From NCBI GenBank assembly GCA_002413395.1, contig DHWX01000081.1, forward strand, positions 1,076-62,986: a DNA stretch of 61,911 nt. Direction: 5' to 3'. Positions within the stretch are counted from its first letter, which is position 1; the number at the start of each line of letters is the position of its first letter. Position numbers and translations under genes: made by a program. Positions 16,704 through 23,625 of the stretch are shown here, one piece after another. Below the pieces are notes generated by a model. The model ran no database searches. It saw only the letters and a program-made list of their open reading frames with translations, and had not been told where the DNA came from. This DNA is from Polaromonas sp. UBA5171 (GTDB lineage Bacteria; Pseudomonadota; Gammaproteobacteria; Burkholderiales; Burkholderiaceae_C).

Positions 16704-17489
16704 ATGGCCAAAATATTTTGCATTGCCAACCAGAAGGGCGGCGTGGGCAAAACCACCACCACCGTCAATCTCGCCGCAGGTTTGGCAAAAGTTGGCCAGC
16801 GAGTGCTAATGATTGATCTGGACCCGCAGGGAAATGCCACCATGGGCTCAGGCGTGGACAAGCGCAAGCTTGAATTCACCGTCTACGACGTGTTGCTCGA
16901 ATCAGCCTCAATCACCGAGGCGCGCGTGCAGAGCCAAAAACTCATCGACGGTGGCTGTGGCTACGACGTGCTGGGCGCTAACCGCGAGCTGGCCGGTGCA
17001 GAGGTCGAGTTGGTGGAAGTGGAGCGCCGCGAGAAACGTCTCAAGCTGGCGCTGGCCGAAGTTGGCAGCACCTATGATTTCGTGCTGATCGATTGCCCAC
17101 CTTCGCTGTCCCTGCTCACGCTCAATGGACTGTGCTGCGCACATGGCGTGATTGTCCCCATGCAGTGCGAATACTTTGCGCTCGAAGGCCTCACCGATCT
17201 GGTCAACACCATCAAGCAGGTGCATGCCAACCTGAACAAGGATTTGCAGATCATCGGCTTGCTACGCGTCATGTTTGACCCGCGCATCACACTGCAGCAA
17301 CAGGTCAGCGAACAACTCAAGGAGCATTTCGCCGACAAGGTGTTCAATACCGTGATTCCGCGCAATGTGCGCCTGGCCGAAGCCCCCAGCTACGGCTTGC
17401 CAGGTGTGGTGTTTGATCCGGCCTCCAAGGGAGCACAGGCTTTCGTGGCTTTTGCCGACGAAATGGTGGCACGCATCAAGAGTATGTAA
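16704..17489 (+). CDS. parA: Chromosome partitioning ATPase ParA (Soj)
   Basis: A 261-residue deviant-Walker ATPase. The P-loop KGGVGKTTTT starts at Lys11, with the signature lysine. MIDLDPQGNATMGSG is the A' motif, and VLIDCPPSLSLLTLN the Walker B region. It lacks the N-terminal DNA-binding domain of plasmid type Ia ParA, so it is the chromosomal (Soj) type. With ParB and the parS sites at 14701 and 15839 it segregates the origin region. The unusual separation from parB by a hydrolase gene is noted under that gene. Confidence 0.96.
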   Translation: MAKIFCIANQKGGVGKTTTTVNLAAGLAKVGQRVLMIDLDPQGNATMGSGVDKRKLEFTVYDVLLESASITEARVQSQKLIDGGCGYDVLGANRELAGAEVELVEVERREKRLKLALAEVGSTYDFVLIDCPPSLSLLTLNGLCCAHGVIVPMQCEYFALEGLTDLVNTIKQVHANLNKDLQIIGLLRVMFDPRITLQQQVSEQLKEHFADKVFNTVIPRNVRLAEAPSYGLPGVVFDPASKGAQAFVAFADEMVARIKSM

Positions 17490-17507
17490 GACCCGCTTTC
17501 TATCAAT

Positions 17508-17562
17508 AAATAATGCTCTCAGCCCACATAAAGTCCAGCAATATTCCTATGAAACGATAGTG
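17508..17562 (-). repeat. Possible AT-rich interspersed repeat (copy d, degenerate)
   Basis: On the minus strand, ATTGCTGGAC...TGTGGGCTGAGAGCATTATTTATTGATAG shares spaced blocks with the other copies (GGGCTxxxxGC, AATAATT and GATAG). It occupies the 93-base gap between parA and the hydrolase. The match is weak. Confidence 0.3.
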
Positions 17563-17582
17563 CTTTTAACATCTCACATCGC

Positions 17583-18173
17583 ATGAACCCTGGCAACGTC
17601 CTGATTCTTCCCGGCTGGCAAAACAGTGGCCCCTACCACTGGCAAAGCGGCTGGGAGCGCGCGCATGGCTACCAGCGCGTGGAGCAGCATGACTGGATAA
17701 GACCGCTGCGTGGCGACTGGATTGCCCGGCTGGAAGACGTGCTGTTATCTCACCAGGTTAAATATGACGAACCTGCCGTGCTGGTGGCGCATAGTCTGGG
17801 CTGCATGCTTATTGCGGCGTGGGCAGCGCACTCCCGAAACACGCACCGCATCAAAGGGGCACTGCTGGTGGCTCCGCCCGATGTGGAACGCGAAGACATG
17901 CGCCAAATATTGCCAGGCTGGTTGCCCGTGCCGACCCGGCCGTTGCCGTTCAAAACCATGGTTTTCGCCAGCAGCAACGATCCTTTCTGCGCGCTGGAGC
18001 GGGCCCACCAATTCGCCGCCGCCTGGGGTAGTGAATTGATTGCGACCGGGCCGCGCGGCCACCTGAACGCCGAAAGTGGTCTGGGCAACTGGCCGCAAGC
18101 CCACGAGATGTTGTTGCAGCTTATGCGCGATGGCTCTGCGGCACCCCTGCAAGACACGGCCTCGCCAATTTGA
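17583..18173 (+). CDS. RBBP9/YdeN-type serine hydrolase
   Basis: A 196-residue small alpha/beta hydrolase. It opens with VLILPGWQNSGPYHWQSGWE, the family signature. The nucleophile is the Ser of AHSLGC, the acid is probably Asp in SSNDPFC, and the base is His in GPRGHLNAESGLG. The substrate is unknown; members act as peptidases or esterases. It lies between parA and parB on the same strand, 24 bases before parB, and may be co-transcribed. I know of no partition role for it. Confidence 0.85.
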   Translation: MNPGNVLILPGWQNSGPYHWQSGWERAHGYQRVEQHDWIRPLRGDWIARLEDVLLSHQVKYDEPAVLVAHSLGCMLIAAWAAHSRNTHRIKGALLVAPPDVEREDMRQILPGWLPVPTRPLPFKTMVFASSNDPFCALERAHQFAAAWGSELIATGPRGHLNAESGLGNWPQAHEMLLQLMRDGSAAPLQDTASPI

Positions 18174-18197
18174 ATTCAAGAAAGACAGGCTACCCAC

Positions 18198-19130
18198 ATG
18201 GTTACCAGAAAACAAAAAGGCCTGGGCCGCGGCCTCGAAGCGCTGCTCGGCCCCAAAGTCACTGACGCCGCAGACGCCGAGAGCGCCAACAGCAGTGCCA
18301 CCAGCCCGGGCCAGCCCGCCTCGCTGCGCTTGGTCGACATGGTGCCCGGCCAGTACCAGCCGCGCACCCGCATGGACGAGGGCGCGCTCTACGAGCTGGC
18401 CGAATCGATCAAGATGCAGGGCATCATGCAGCCGATTTTGGTGCGGCGTCTGGGTAGCGGAGCCAACGACGGCAAATATGAAATCATCGCGGGTGAGCGG
18501 CGCTTCCGCGCGGCCCGGCTGGCTGGCTTGGACAGCGTGCCAGTGCTGGTGCGCGACGTACCGGACGAATCGGCGGCCGCCATGTCGCTGATTGAAAACA
18601 TTCAACGTGAAGATCTCAACCCGCTGGAAGAAGCCCATGGCCTGCAACGTCTGGTAAAAGAGTTTGGACTCACTCACGAATTGGCGGCGCAAGCCGTAGG
18701 CCGCTCTCGAAGCGCCGCCTCCAACCTGCTGCGCCTGCTGAACCTGGCCGATCCAGTGCAAACCATGCTGATGGCTGGCGACCTCGACATGGGCCACGCA
18801 CGCGCTTTGCTAAGCCTGGATCGTGCCGAACAAATTACCGCGGCCAACCAGATATCGGCCAAAAAGATGTCGGTACGCCAAGCCGAAGGTCTGGTCAAAA
18901 AACTCAGCGCCGAATTTTCGCTGAAACCGCAGAAAGCGGTCAAGGAAAAGTCTCGCGATACGCGCCGCCTCGAAGAAGAGCTGGCCGACCTGTTGATGGC
19001 CGAAGTGGAGGTACGCGTAAAGAAACGGGTCAAACGCTATGGTCGGGTGGAGGAAATGGGCGAACTCGTCATAAACTTTGGTTCGCTCGACGAACTCAAT
19101 GGCCTGATCGAGCGGCTGCGCTCAGCCTGA
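18198..19130 (+). CDS. parB: Chromosome partitioning protein ParB (Spo0J)
   Basis: A 310-residue parS-binding CTPase clamp. The basic N-terminus KQKGLGRGLEALLG should stimulate ParA. The CTP-binding core follows with YQPRTRMDEGALYELAESI and then IIAGERRFRAARLAG, including the GERRxR motif, and ENIQREDLNPLEEA precedes the HTH (about 150-190, HELAAQAVGRSRSAASNLLRL). The C-terminal dimerisation segment ends at INFGSLDELNGLIERLRSA. It acts with ParA and the two parS sites 2.3-3.5 kb upstream. Confidence 0.96.
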   Translation: MVTRKQKGLGRGLEALLGPKVTDAADAESANSSATSPGQPASLRLVDMVPGQYQPRTRMDEGALYELAESIKMQGIMQPILVRRLGSGANDGKYEIIAGERRFRAARLAGLDSVPVLVRDVPDESAAAMSLIENIQREDLNPLEEAHGLQRLVKEFGLTHELAAQAVGRSRSAASNLLRLLNLADPVQTMLMAGDLDMGHARALLSLDRAEQITAANQISAKKMSVRQAEGLVKKLSAEFSLKPQKAVKEKSRDTRRLEEELADLLMAEVEVRVKKRVKRYGRVEEMGELVINFGSLDELNGLIERLRSA

Positions 19131-19155
19131 ACACGGAACTGGCAGCACGTTTGCT

Positions 19156-19180
19156 GGTGGGCCATTTGCAGGAGCCCACC
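19156..19180. terminator. Hairpin between convergent parB and flavoprotein genes
   Basis: GGTGGGC (19156-19162) and GCCCACC (19174-19180) form a perfect seven-base stem with an 11-base loop. A T-rich stretch (CTTTTACTTCC) starts about 10 bases later, so the terminator function is plausible but not textbook. Confidence 0.35.
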
Positions 19181-19228
19181 ATGAGCCTGCTTTTACTTCC
19201 CCTTCGCACGCGCTGCTGGCGCTAAGGC

Positions 19229-20650
19229 TCACAGAGAAAATATCTTCCCCGGGTTCATGATGTTTTTCGGATCCAGCGCGCGCTTGATGCTGCGCATCAT
19301 CGCCACCGCGCCATCACCCGTCTCAGTCACCAGAAAGTCCATCTTGTGCAGGCCCACGCCGTGCTCGCCGGTGCAGGTGCCTTCCAGCGCCAGGGCGCGG
19401 CTGACCAGCTTGTGGTTCAGGCCTTCGGCGACTTCCCGCTCTTCGGGTCTGGTTGGGTCGATCATGTAGCCGAAGTGGAAGTTGCCGTCGCCCACATGGC
19501 CCACCAGGAAATACGAAATGCCGCTCGCATCGGCCTCGGCCACGGATTCGAGCAGGCAGTCGGCCAGGCGGGAAATCGGCACGCAGGTGTCGGTGGAAAT
19601 AGCGCGGCAGCCGGGCTTGCTCTGGATGGCTGCGAAATAGGCGTTGTGGCGGGCGGTCCAGAGCCGCGTGCGCTCTTCGGGCGTGCTGGCCCATTCAAAC
19701 GCCTGGCCGCCGTGGCCGCTGGCCAGTTCCTGCACCAGCTCGGCCTGCTCTTTCACGCTGTTCGGGGTGCCATGAAATTCCATCAGTAGCATGGGCTCTT
19801 CGCGCAGGCCCAGTTTGGAGTGTGCGTTGACCATGCGCACGGTGTTGTGGTCAATCAGTTCCACGCGCGCAATCGGCACGCCCAGCTGGATCACTTCGAT
19901 GGTGGTGCGTACGGCCGCTTCAACGCTGGGGAAGGAGCAGATCGCCGCTGAAATCGCTTCGGGCAACGGGTAAAGCCGCACCGTGACTTCGGTGATCACG
20001 CCCAGCGTGCCTTCACTGCCCACCATCAGGCGGGTTAAATCATAGCCGGCTGATGATTTTTTTGCGCGAGTTCCGGTACGAATGACTTCACCACTGGCGG
20101 TGACGACTTCGAGCGCCAGCACGTTCTCGCGCATGGTGCCGTAACGCACGGCGTTGGTACCGCTGGCGCGCGTAGCGCTCATGCCGCCAAGCGTGGCGTC
20201 GGCGCCCGGGTCGATCGGGAAAAACAGGCCAGTGCTTTTGATTTCTTCGTTGAGCTGCTTGCGCGTCACGCCGGGCTGCACGGTCACGGTCAGGTCTTCC
20301 GCGTTGATAGCCAGCACCTTGTTCATGCGGCTTACATCGATGCTGATGCCGCCTTGCACGGCCAGCAAATGGCCTTCAAGCGAGGTGCCGACACCAAAGG
20401 GAATCACCGGCACGCTGTACTGGCTAGCCAGCTTCACGGCATCGGCCACGTCAAGCGTGCTTTCGGCAAACACCACGGCGGCGGGCGGCGGCGCCGCGAA
20501 CGACGACTCGTCGCGTCCGTGCTGCTCGCGCACCACCAGGGCCGTCGAGCAACGCCCGGGGAAACGGGCTTTAAGCGCATCCAGCAGTTCAGCAGGCGTT
20601 TCGCGCTGTTGGATTTCTGGCAGCAGGTGTTTGGGCAATGGTGCGTTCAT
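19229..20650 (-). CDS. FAD-linked D-2-hydroxyacid dehydrogenase (cytochrome-type D-lactate dehydrogenase / GlcD-like)
   Basis: A 473-residue flavoprotein of the vanillyl-alcohol-oxidase fold. FAD-binding motifs are VIPFGVGTSLEGHLLA near residue 85, PGADATLGGMSATRASGTNAVRYG near 150, and AGYDLTRLMVGSEGTLGVITE near 205. The C-terminal substrate domain contains VGHVGDGNFHFG and CTGEHGVGLHKMDF with the catalytic histidines, and it ends DPKNIMNPGKIFSL. It oxidises D-lactate or glycolate and passes electrons to cytochrome c or quinone. GGAG precedes the ATG. It is a single gene, convergent with parB. I cannot decide between lactate and glycolate. Confidence 0.88.
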   Translation of the reverse strand: MNAPLPKHLLPEIQQRETPAELLDALKARFPGRCSTALVVREQHGRDESSFAAPPPAAVVFAESTLDVADAVKLASQYSVPVIPFGVGTSLEGHLLAVQGGISIDVSRMNKVLAINAEDLTVTVQPGVTRKQLNEEIKSTGLFFPIDPGADATLGGMSATRASGTNAVRYGTMRENVLALEVVTASGEVIRTGTRAKKSSAGYDLTRLMVGSEGTLGVITEVTVRLYPLPEAISAAICSFPSVEAAVRTTIEVIQLGVPIARVELIDHNTVRMVNAHSKLGLREEPMLLMEFHGTPNSVKEQAELVQELASGHGGQAFEWASTPEERTRLWTARHNAYFAAIQSKPGCRAISTDTCVPISRLADCLLESVAEADASGISYFLVGHVGDGNFHFGYMIDPTRPEEREVAEGLNHKLVSRALALEGTCTGEHGVGLHKMDFLVTETGDGAVAMMRSIKRALDPKNIMNPGKIFSL

Positions 20651-21153
20651 GGAGTCTCCGAATCGAATGCAGAGTTTACGACTTGTCGGCCCTGGCTGCT
20701 TGATCGGAGGTTGTGGAGGCTCAGAACCCGGCGGCCTAGTTGAATGCTTCCTCCAGATTTTGGCTCATGGTCTTGTTGGGAGGCATCGTGTCAGCCACGC
20801 CTGAGAAAACCATTTGCACGCTTGGACGGTTGGCGCGGGCGCGGGTTGACGTCTGCGCCTGCGCGGTGGCGGCCCCATGACCAACGCGGCAAACAGCAAC
20901 ACACTACAGACCTCAAAGTTGGGAATAGAATGTTTTGAACTTTTGTTTCCGGTCGTGTGTACGGTCATGCAAAGCACCTTCAAAATTGAAAAGGTGCCCA
21001 TTGCAACCCAGCCAGCGTGGGTCGGCCAGCAGTTTTGCAGGGTGTTTCCTTGCTCACATGCGGGGACACGACGACACATTTTTTTGCCCAGCGTAACGCC
21101 CGCTCCGGGCTAGACTTCAACTCACTCACGGCACTTCAACGCACATCATCCAT
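20651..21153. other. 500-base gap without recognised gene
   Basis: I see no gene. A hairpin GCACCTT...AAGGTGC lies at 20974-20997, with further pairing inside. Small open frames on either strand (for example 104 codons at 20765-21079, minus) have no family signature. There is no cobalamin riboswitch core that I can recognise ahead of the cobalamin adenosyltransferase gene. Confidence 0.4.
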
Positions 21154-21720
21154 ATGGCCAACAGACTTTCACAAATCGCCACCCGCACGGGCGACAACGG
21201 CACCACCGGGCTGGGCGACAACACGCGCGTTTCCAAAAGCAACCTACGTGTTCACGCCATGGGCGATGTCGATGAACTGAACTCGAACATTGGCGTGCTG
21301 CTCTGCGAAGAGCTGCCCACGGGCGTGCGCGAATTGCTGGGGGAAGTGCAGCAGCAGCTTTTCAATCTGGGCGGCGAGTTGTCCATCCCGGGCTTTGAGT
21401 TGCTCAAACCGGAAGCCGTTGCGCGGCTGGATGCCGCCCTCGAAGAGCACAACGCCCAACTGCCGCGTCTGGCCGAGTTCATTTTGCCGGCCGGCTCTCG
21501 TGCCGCCGCACTGGCGCATGTCTGCCGCACCGTGGCGCGCCGCGCCGAACGCGCAGTGGTGGCGCTGGGACTGGCCGAGCCGCTCCACGATGCGCCGCGC
21601 CAGTACCTCAACCGCCTGAGCGATTTGCTGTTTGTGCTGTCGCGCGTGCTCAACCGCATGAACGGCGGTGATGATGTGTACTGGAAAAGCGAGCGCTTGG
21701 CGCGCAACACTGCCGAATAG
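21154..21720 (+). CDS. Cob(I)alamin adenosyltransferase, PduO type
   Basis: A 188-residue PduO/MMAB-type enzyme that transfers adenosine from ATP to cob(I)alamin to give coenzyme B12. The N-terminal ATP loop is TRTGDNGTTGLGDNTRVSKS. VDELNSNIG, the Cys-Arg of AHVCRTVARRAERA, and YLNRLSDLLFVLSRVLN near the end are family signatures. It implies at least one B12-dependent enzyme in the cell, such as methylmalonyl-CoA mutase. No strong Shine-Dalgarno is visible. It is a single gene, converging with the CoA transferase. Confidence 0.93.
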   Translation: MANRLSQIATRTGDNGTTGLGDNTRVSKSNLRVHAMGDVDELNSNIGVLLCEELPTGVRELLGEVQQQLFNLGGELSIPGFELLKPEAVARLDAALEEHNAQLPRLAEFILPAGSRAAALAHVCRTVARRAERAVVALGLAEPLHDAPRQYLNRLSDLLFVLSRVLNRMNGGDDVYWKSERLARNTAE

Positions 21721-21794
21721 CTCAGGCCAAGGCAGCCTTGCCATGCGGGGCCGCCGATGTGCCGCGAACCTCGATAACGACTGAACCCCTCGCG

Positions 21795-23345
21795 TCAGGC
21801 GCGCCGCAGCCGCCGCTCCGGATTCGCGTCAGGCAGCATGTGTCCGGTCTCAACATAGCGCGCGTGCCAGGACAGCGCCTCATCCAGCAGATGCGGCGTG
21901 TGCTTGCCCGGCGCATCGCGCTGAGCGCGTTCAAAATAATCGAGCAGAGCGGGGCGGTAATCGGGATGGGCGCATTTTTCGATGATGAGCCGCGCGCGTT
22001 GCGTGGGCGAGAGGCCGCGCAGGTCGGCCAGGCCCTGTTCGGTCACGATCACCTCCACGTCGTGCTCGGTGTGGTCCACGTGCGAGGCCATGGGCACGAT
22101 GCAGGAGATGGCGCCATCCTTGGCTACCGAAGGCGTCATGAAGATCGACAGGTAGGCGTTGCGCGCAAAGTCGCCCGAGCCGCCAATGCCGTTCATGATG
22201 CTCGATCCCATCAGGTGCGTGGAGTTGACGTTGCCGTAGATGTCGGCTTCTATCATCGCGTTCATCGCAATCACTCCCAGGCGGCGAACCACCTCGGGAT
22301 GATTGCTGATCTCCTGCGAGCGCAGCACGATGCGCTTGCTGTAGAAATCGATGTTCGCGTTGAAATCGGCCAGCGCCTTGGGGCTGAACGACAGCGCGGT
22401 GGCCGACGCCATGGTGAGCGTGCCCGAGCGCAGCATGTCCAGCATGCCGTCCTGCAGCACCTCGGTGTAGGCCGTCAGGTTGTTGAAAGGGCCCTCGTTC
22501 AGGCCTGCCAGCACGGCGTTGGCAATATTGCCTACGCCCGACTGCAGCGGCAGCAATTCGGCAGGCAGGCGGCCGCATTTCACTTCGTGTTGCAGGAACC
22601 CGATGATGTGTCCCGCGATGCGCTGCGAGGTCTCGTCAGGCGCGGCAAAGGCCGAATTGCGGTCGGGCTGGTGCGTCTCAACCACGGCAATCACCTTGTC
22701 CGGGTCGCAGCGCAGGTAGGCCTCGCCAATGCGGTCGCCGGGGCTTACCAGCGGAATCGGCCGCCGATGGGGCGGCAGGCGCGTGCCGTAGTAGATGTCG
22801 TGCATGCCCTCCAGGCCGGGGTTTTGCAGGGTGTTGACTTCCAGGATGATCTTGTCGGCCTGGTCCAGCCAGGTCTTGTTGTTGCCAACAGAGGACGAGG
22901 GAATCAGGCGTCCGTCCGGCAGAATGCCCGCAACCTCGACCACGGCCACATCCAGATGACCCAGAAAGCCGAACCAGACGAACTGCGCCACGTTGGAAAG
23001 GTGCATGTCAGCGTACTGCATCTGCCCGGCGTTGATCTGCTTGCGCACCGTCGGGTCCGACTGATAGGGCAGGCGCATCTCGATGCCATCGACCTGGGCC
23101 AGCGCCCCGTCAAGCTCGGGCGCGGTGGAGGCACCGGTCCACAAACCAATGCGAAATACCTCGCCTGCGGCGTGCAGGCGCTCAATGCGTTGCGCCAGCG
23201 CCTGGGGCACCGCCTTGGGGTAACCCGCGCCTGTAAAGCCGCTCATGCCGACATTGGCGCTGGCGGGAATCAGCGCGGCGGCCGCGGCGGCCGACATGAT
23301 TTTTGTTTTCAGGGCAGGGTTGCGCACGCGATCGGCAAGAGGCAT
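21795..23345 (-). CDS. Acetyl-CoA hydrolase/transferase family, succinyl-CoA:acetate-type CoA transferase
   Basis: A 516-residue class I CoA transferase of the Cat1/Ach1/AarC group. It starts MPLADRVRNPALKTKIMSA, where family members start; an in-frame ATG 16 codons upstream is possible but unsupported. The nucleotide-fold parts are GMSGFTGAGYPKAVPQAL and the C-terminal GIGGSGDFARNAYLSIFM. The glutamate of YTEVLQDG is in the position of the nucleophile that forms the glutamyl-CoA intermediate. The enzyme would move CoA between succinyl-CoA and acetate or propionate, which fits the aldehyde oxidoreductase and acyl-CoA genes in the window. Confidence 0.88.
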   Translation of the reverse strand: MPLADRVRNPALKTKIMSAAAAAALIPASANVGMSGFTGAGYPKAVPQALAQRIERLHAAGEVFRIGLWTGASTAPELDGALAQVDGIEMRLPYQSDPTVRKQINAGQMQYADMHLSNVAQFVWFGFLGHLDVAVVEVAGILPDGRLIPSSSVGNNKTWLDQADKIILEVNTLQNPGLEGMHDIYYGTRLPPHRRPIPLVSPGDRIGEAYLRCDPDKVIAVVETHQPDRNSAFAAPDETSQRIAGHIIGFLQHEVKCGRLPAELLPLQSGVGNIANAVLAGLNEGPFNNLTAYTEVLQDGMLDMLRSGTLTMASATALSFSPKALADFNANIDFYSKRIVLRSQEISNHPEVVRRLGVIAMNAMIEADIYGNVNSTHLMGSSIMNGIGGSGDFARNAYLSIFMTPSVAKDGAISCIVPMASHVDHTEHDVEVIVTEQGLADLRGLSPTQRARLIIEKCAHPDYRPALLDYFERAQRDAPGKHTPHLLDEALSWHARYVETGHMLPDANPERRLRRA

Positions 23346-23559
23346 GAAGGGGCTGGCTCCGGGTGAGGGCGACGGCGCAACAGCGCACGACATAAGCCTG
23401 TAATTTTAGCAGGCCGACGCCGGAAGATAAGGGTGAGCCCTAGTGCGGGCGCCATGGTGCGGGCCGGCTGTTTCCGTCACAGCGAAACAAGCGTCGGCCC
23501 GGCAGCCTCACGCACCTCTGCCCGGGGTCGCGCCAGCGCCTCGAAATTGATGGAGTGAC

Positions 23560-23625
23560 GCTATTATTTTTTTATAGCTACCTGCGCCCGTCAGTCAAGA
23601 GCGAAAGCCTGATTTTTTTCATTAA
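23560..23625 (+). repeat. AT-rich interspersed repeat (copy e)
   Basis: GACGCTATTATTTTTTTATAGC is followed by TACCTGCGCCCGTC and GCGAAAGCCTGATTTTTTT. It aligns block by block with the copy at 35596-35655 (GCTA..AT.ATAGCT, GCCCGTC, AAGCC.GATTT). It lies at the 3' edge of the type III res gene and may serve as its terminator. Confidence 0.55.

Noticed and set aside
20765..21079. A 104-codon minus-strand open frame in the gap before the cobalamin adenosyltransferase
   Set aside because: The sequence is low in hydrophobic pattern and lacks a ribosome binding site. No motif was recognised.
20940..21153. Possible cobalamin riboswitch upstream of the PduO-type gene
   Set aside because: The conserved B12-box core could not be found; only a simple hairpin (20974-20997) is present.
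21738..23366. A 542-codon open frame on the plus strand opposite the CoA transferase
   Set aside because: It is antisense to a well-conserved enzyme, and its composition is typical of a shadow frame (Arg, His, Val, Gln) with no motif.
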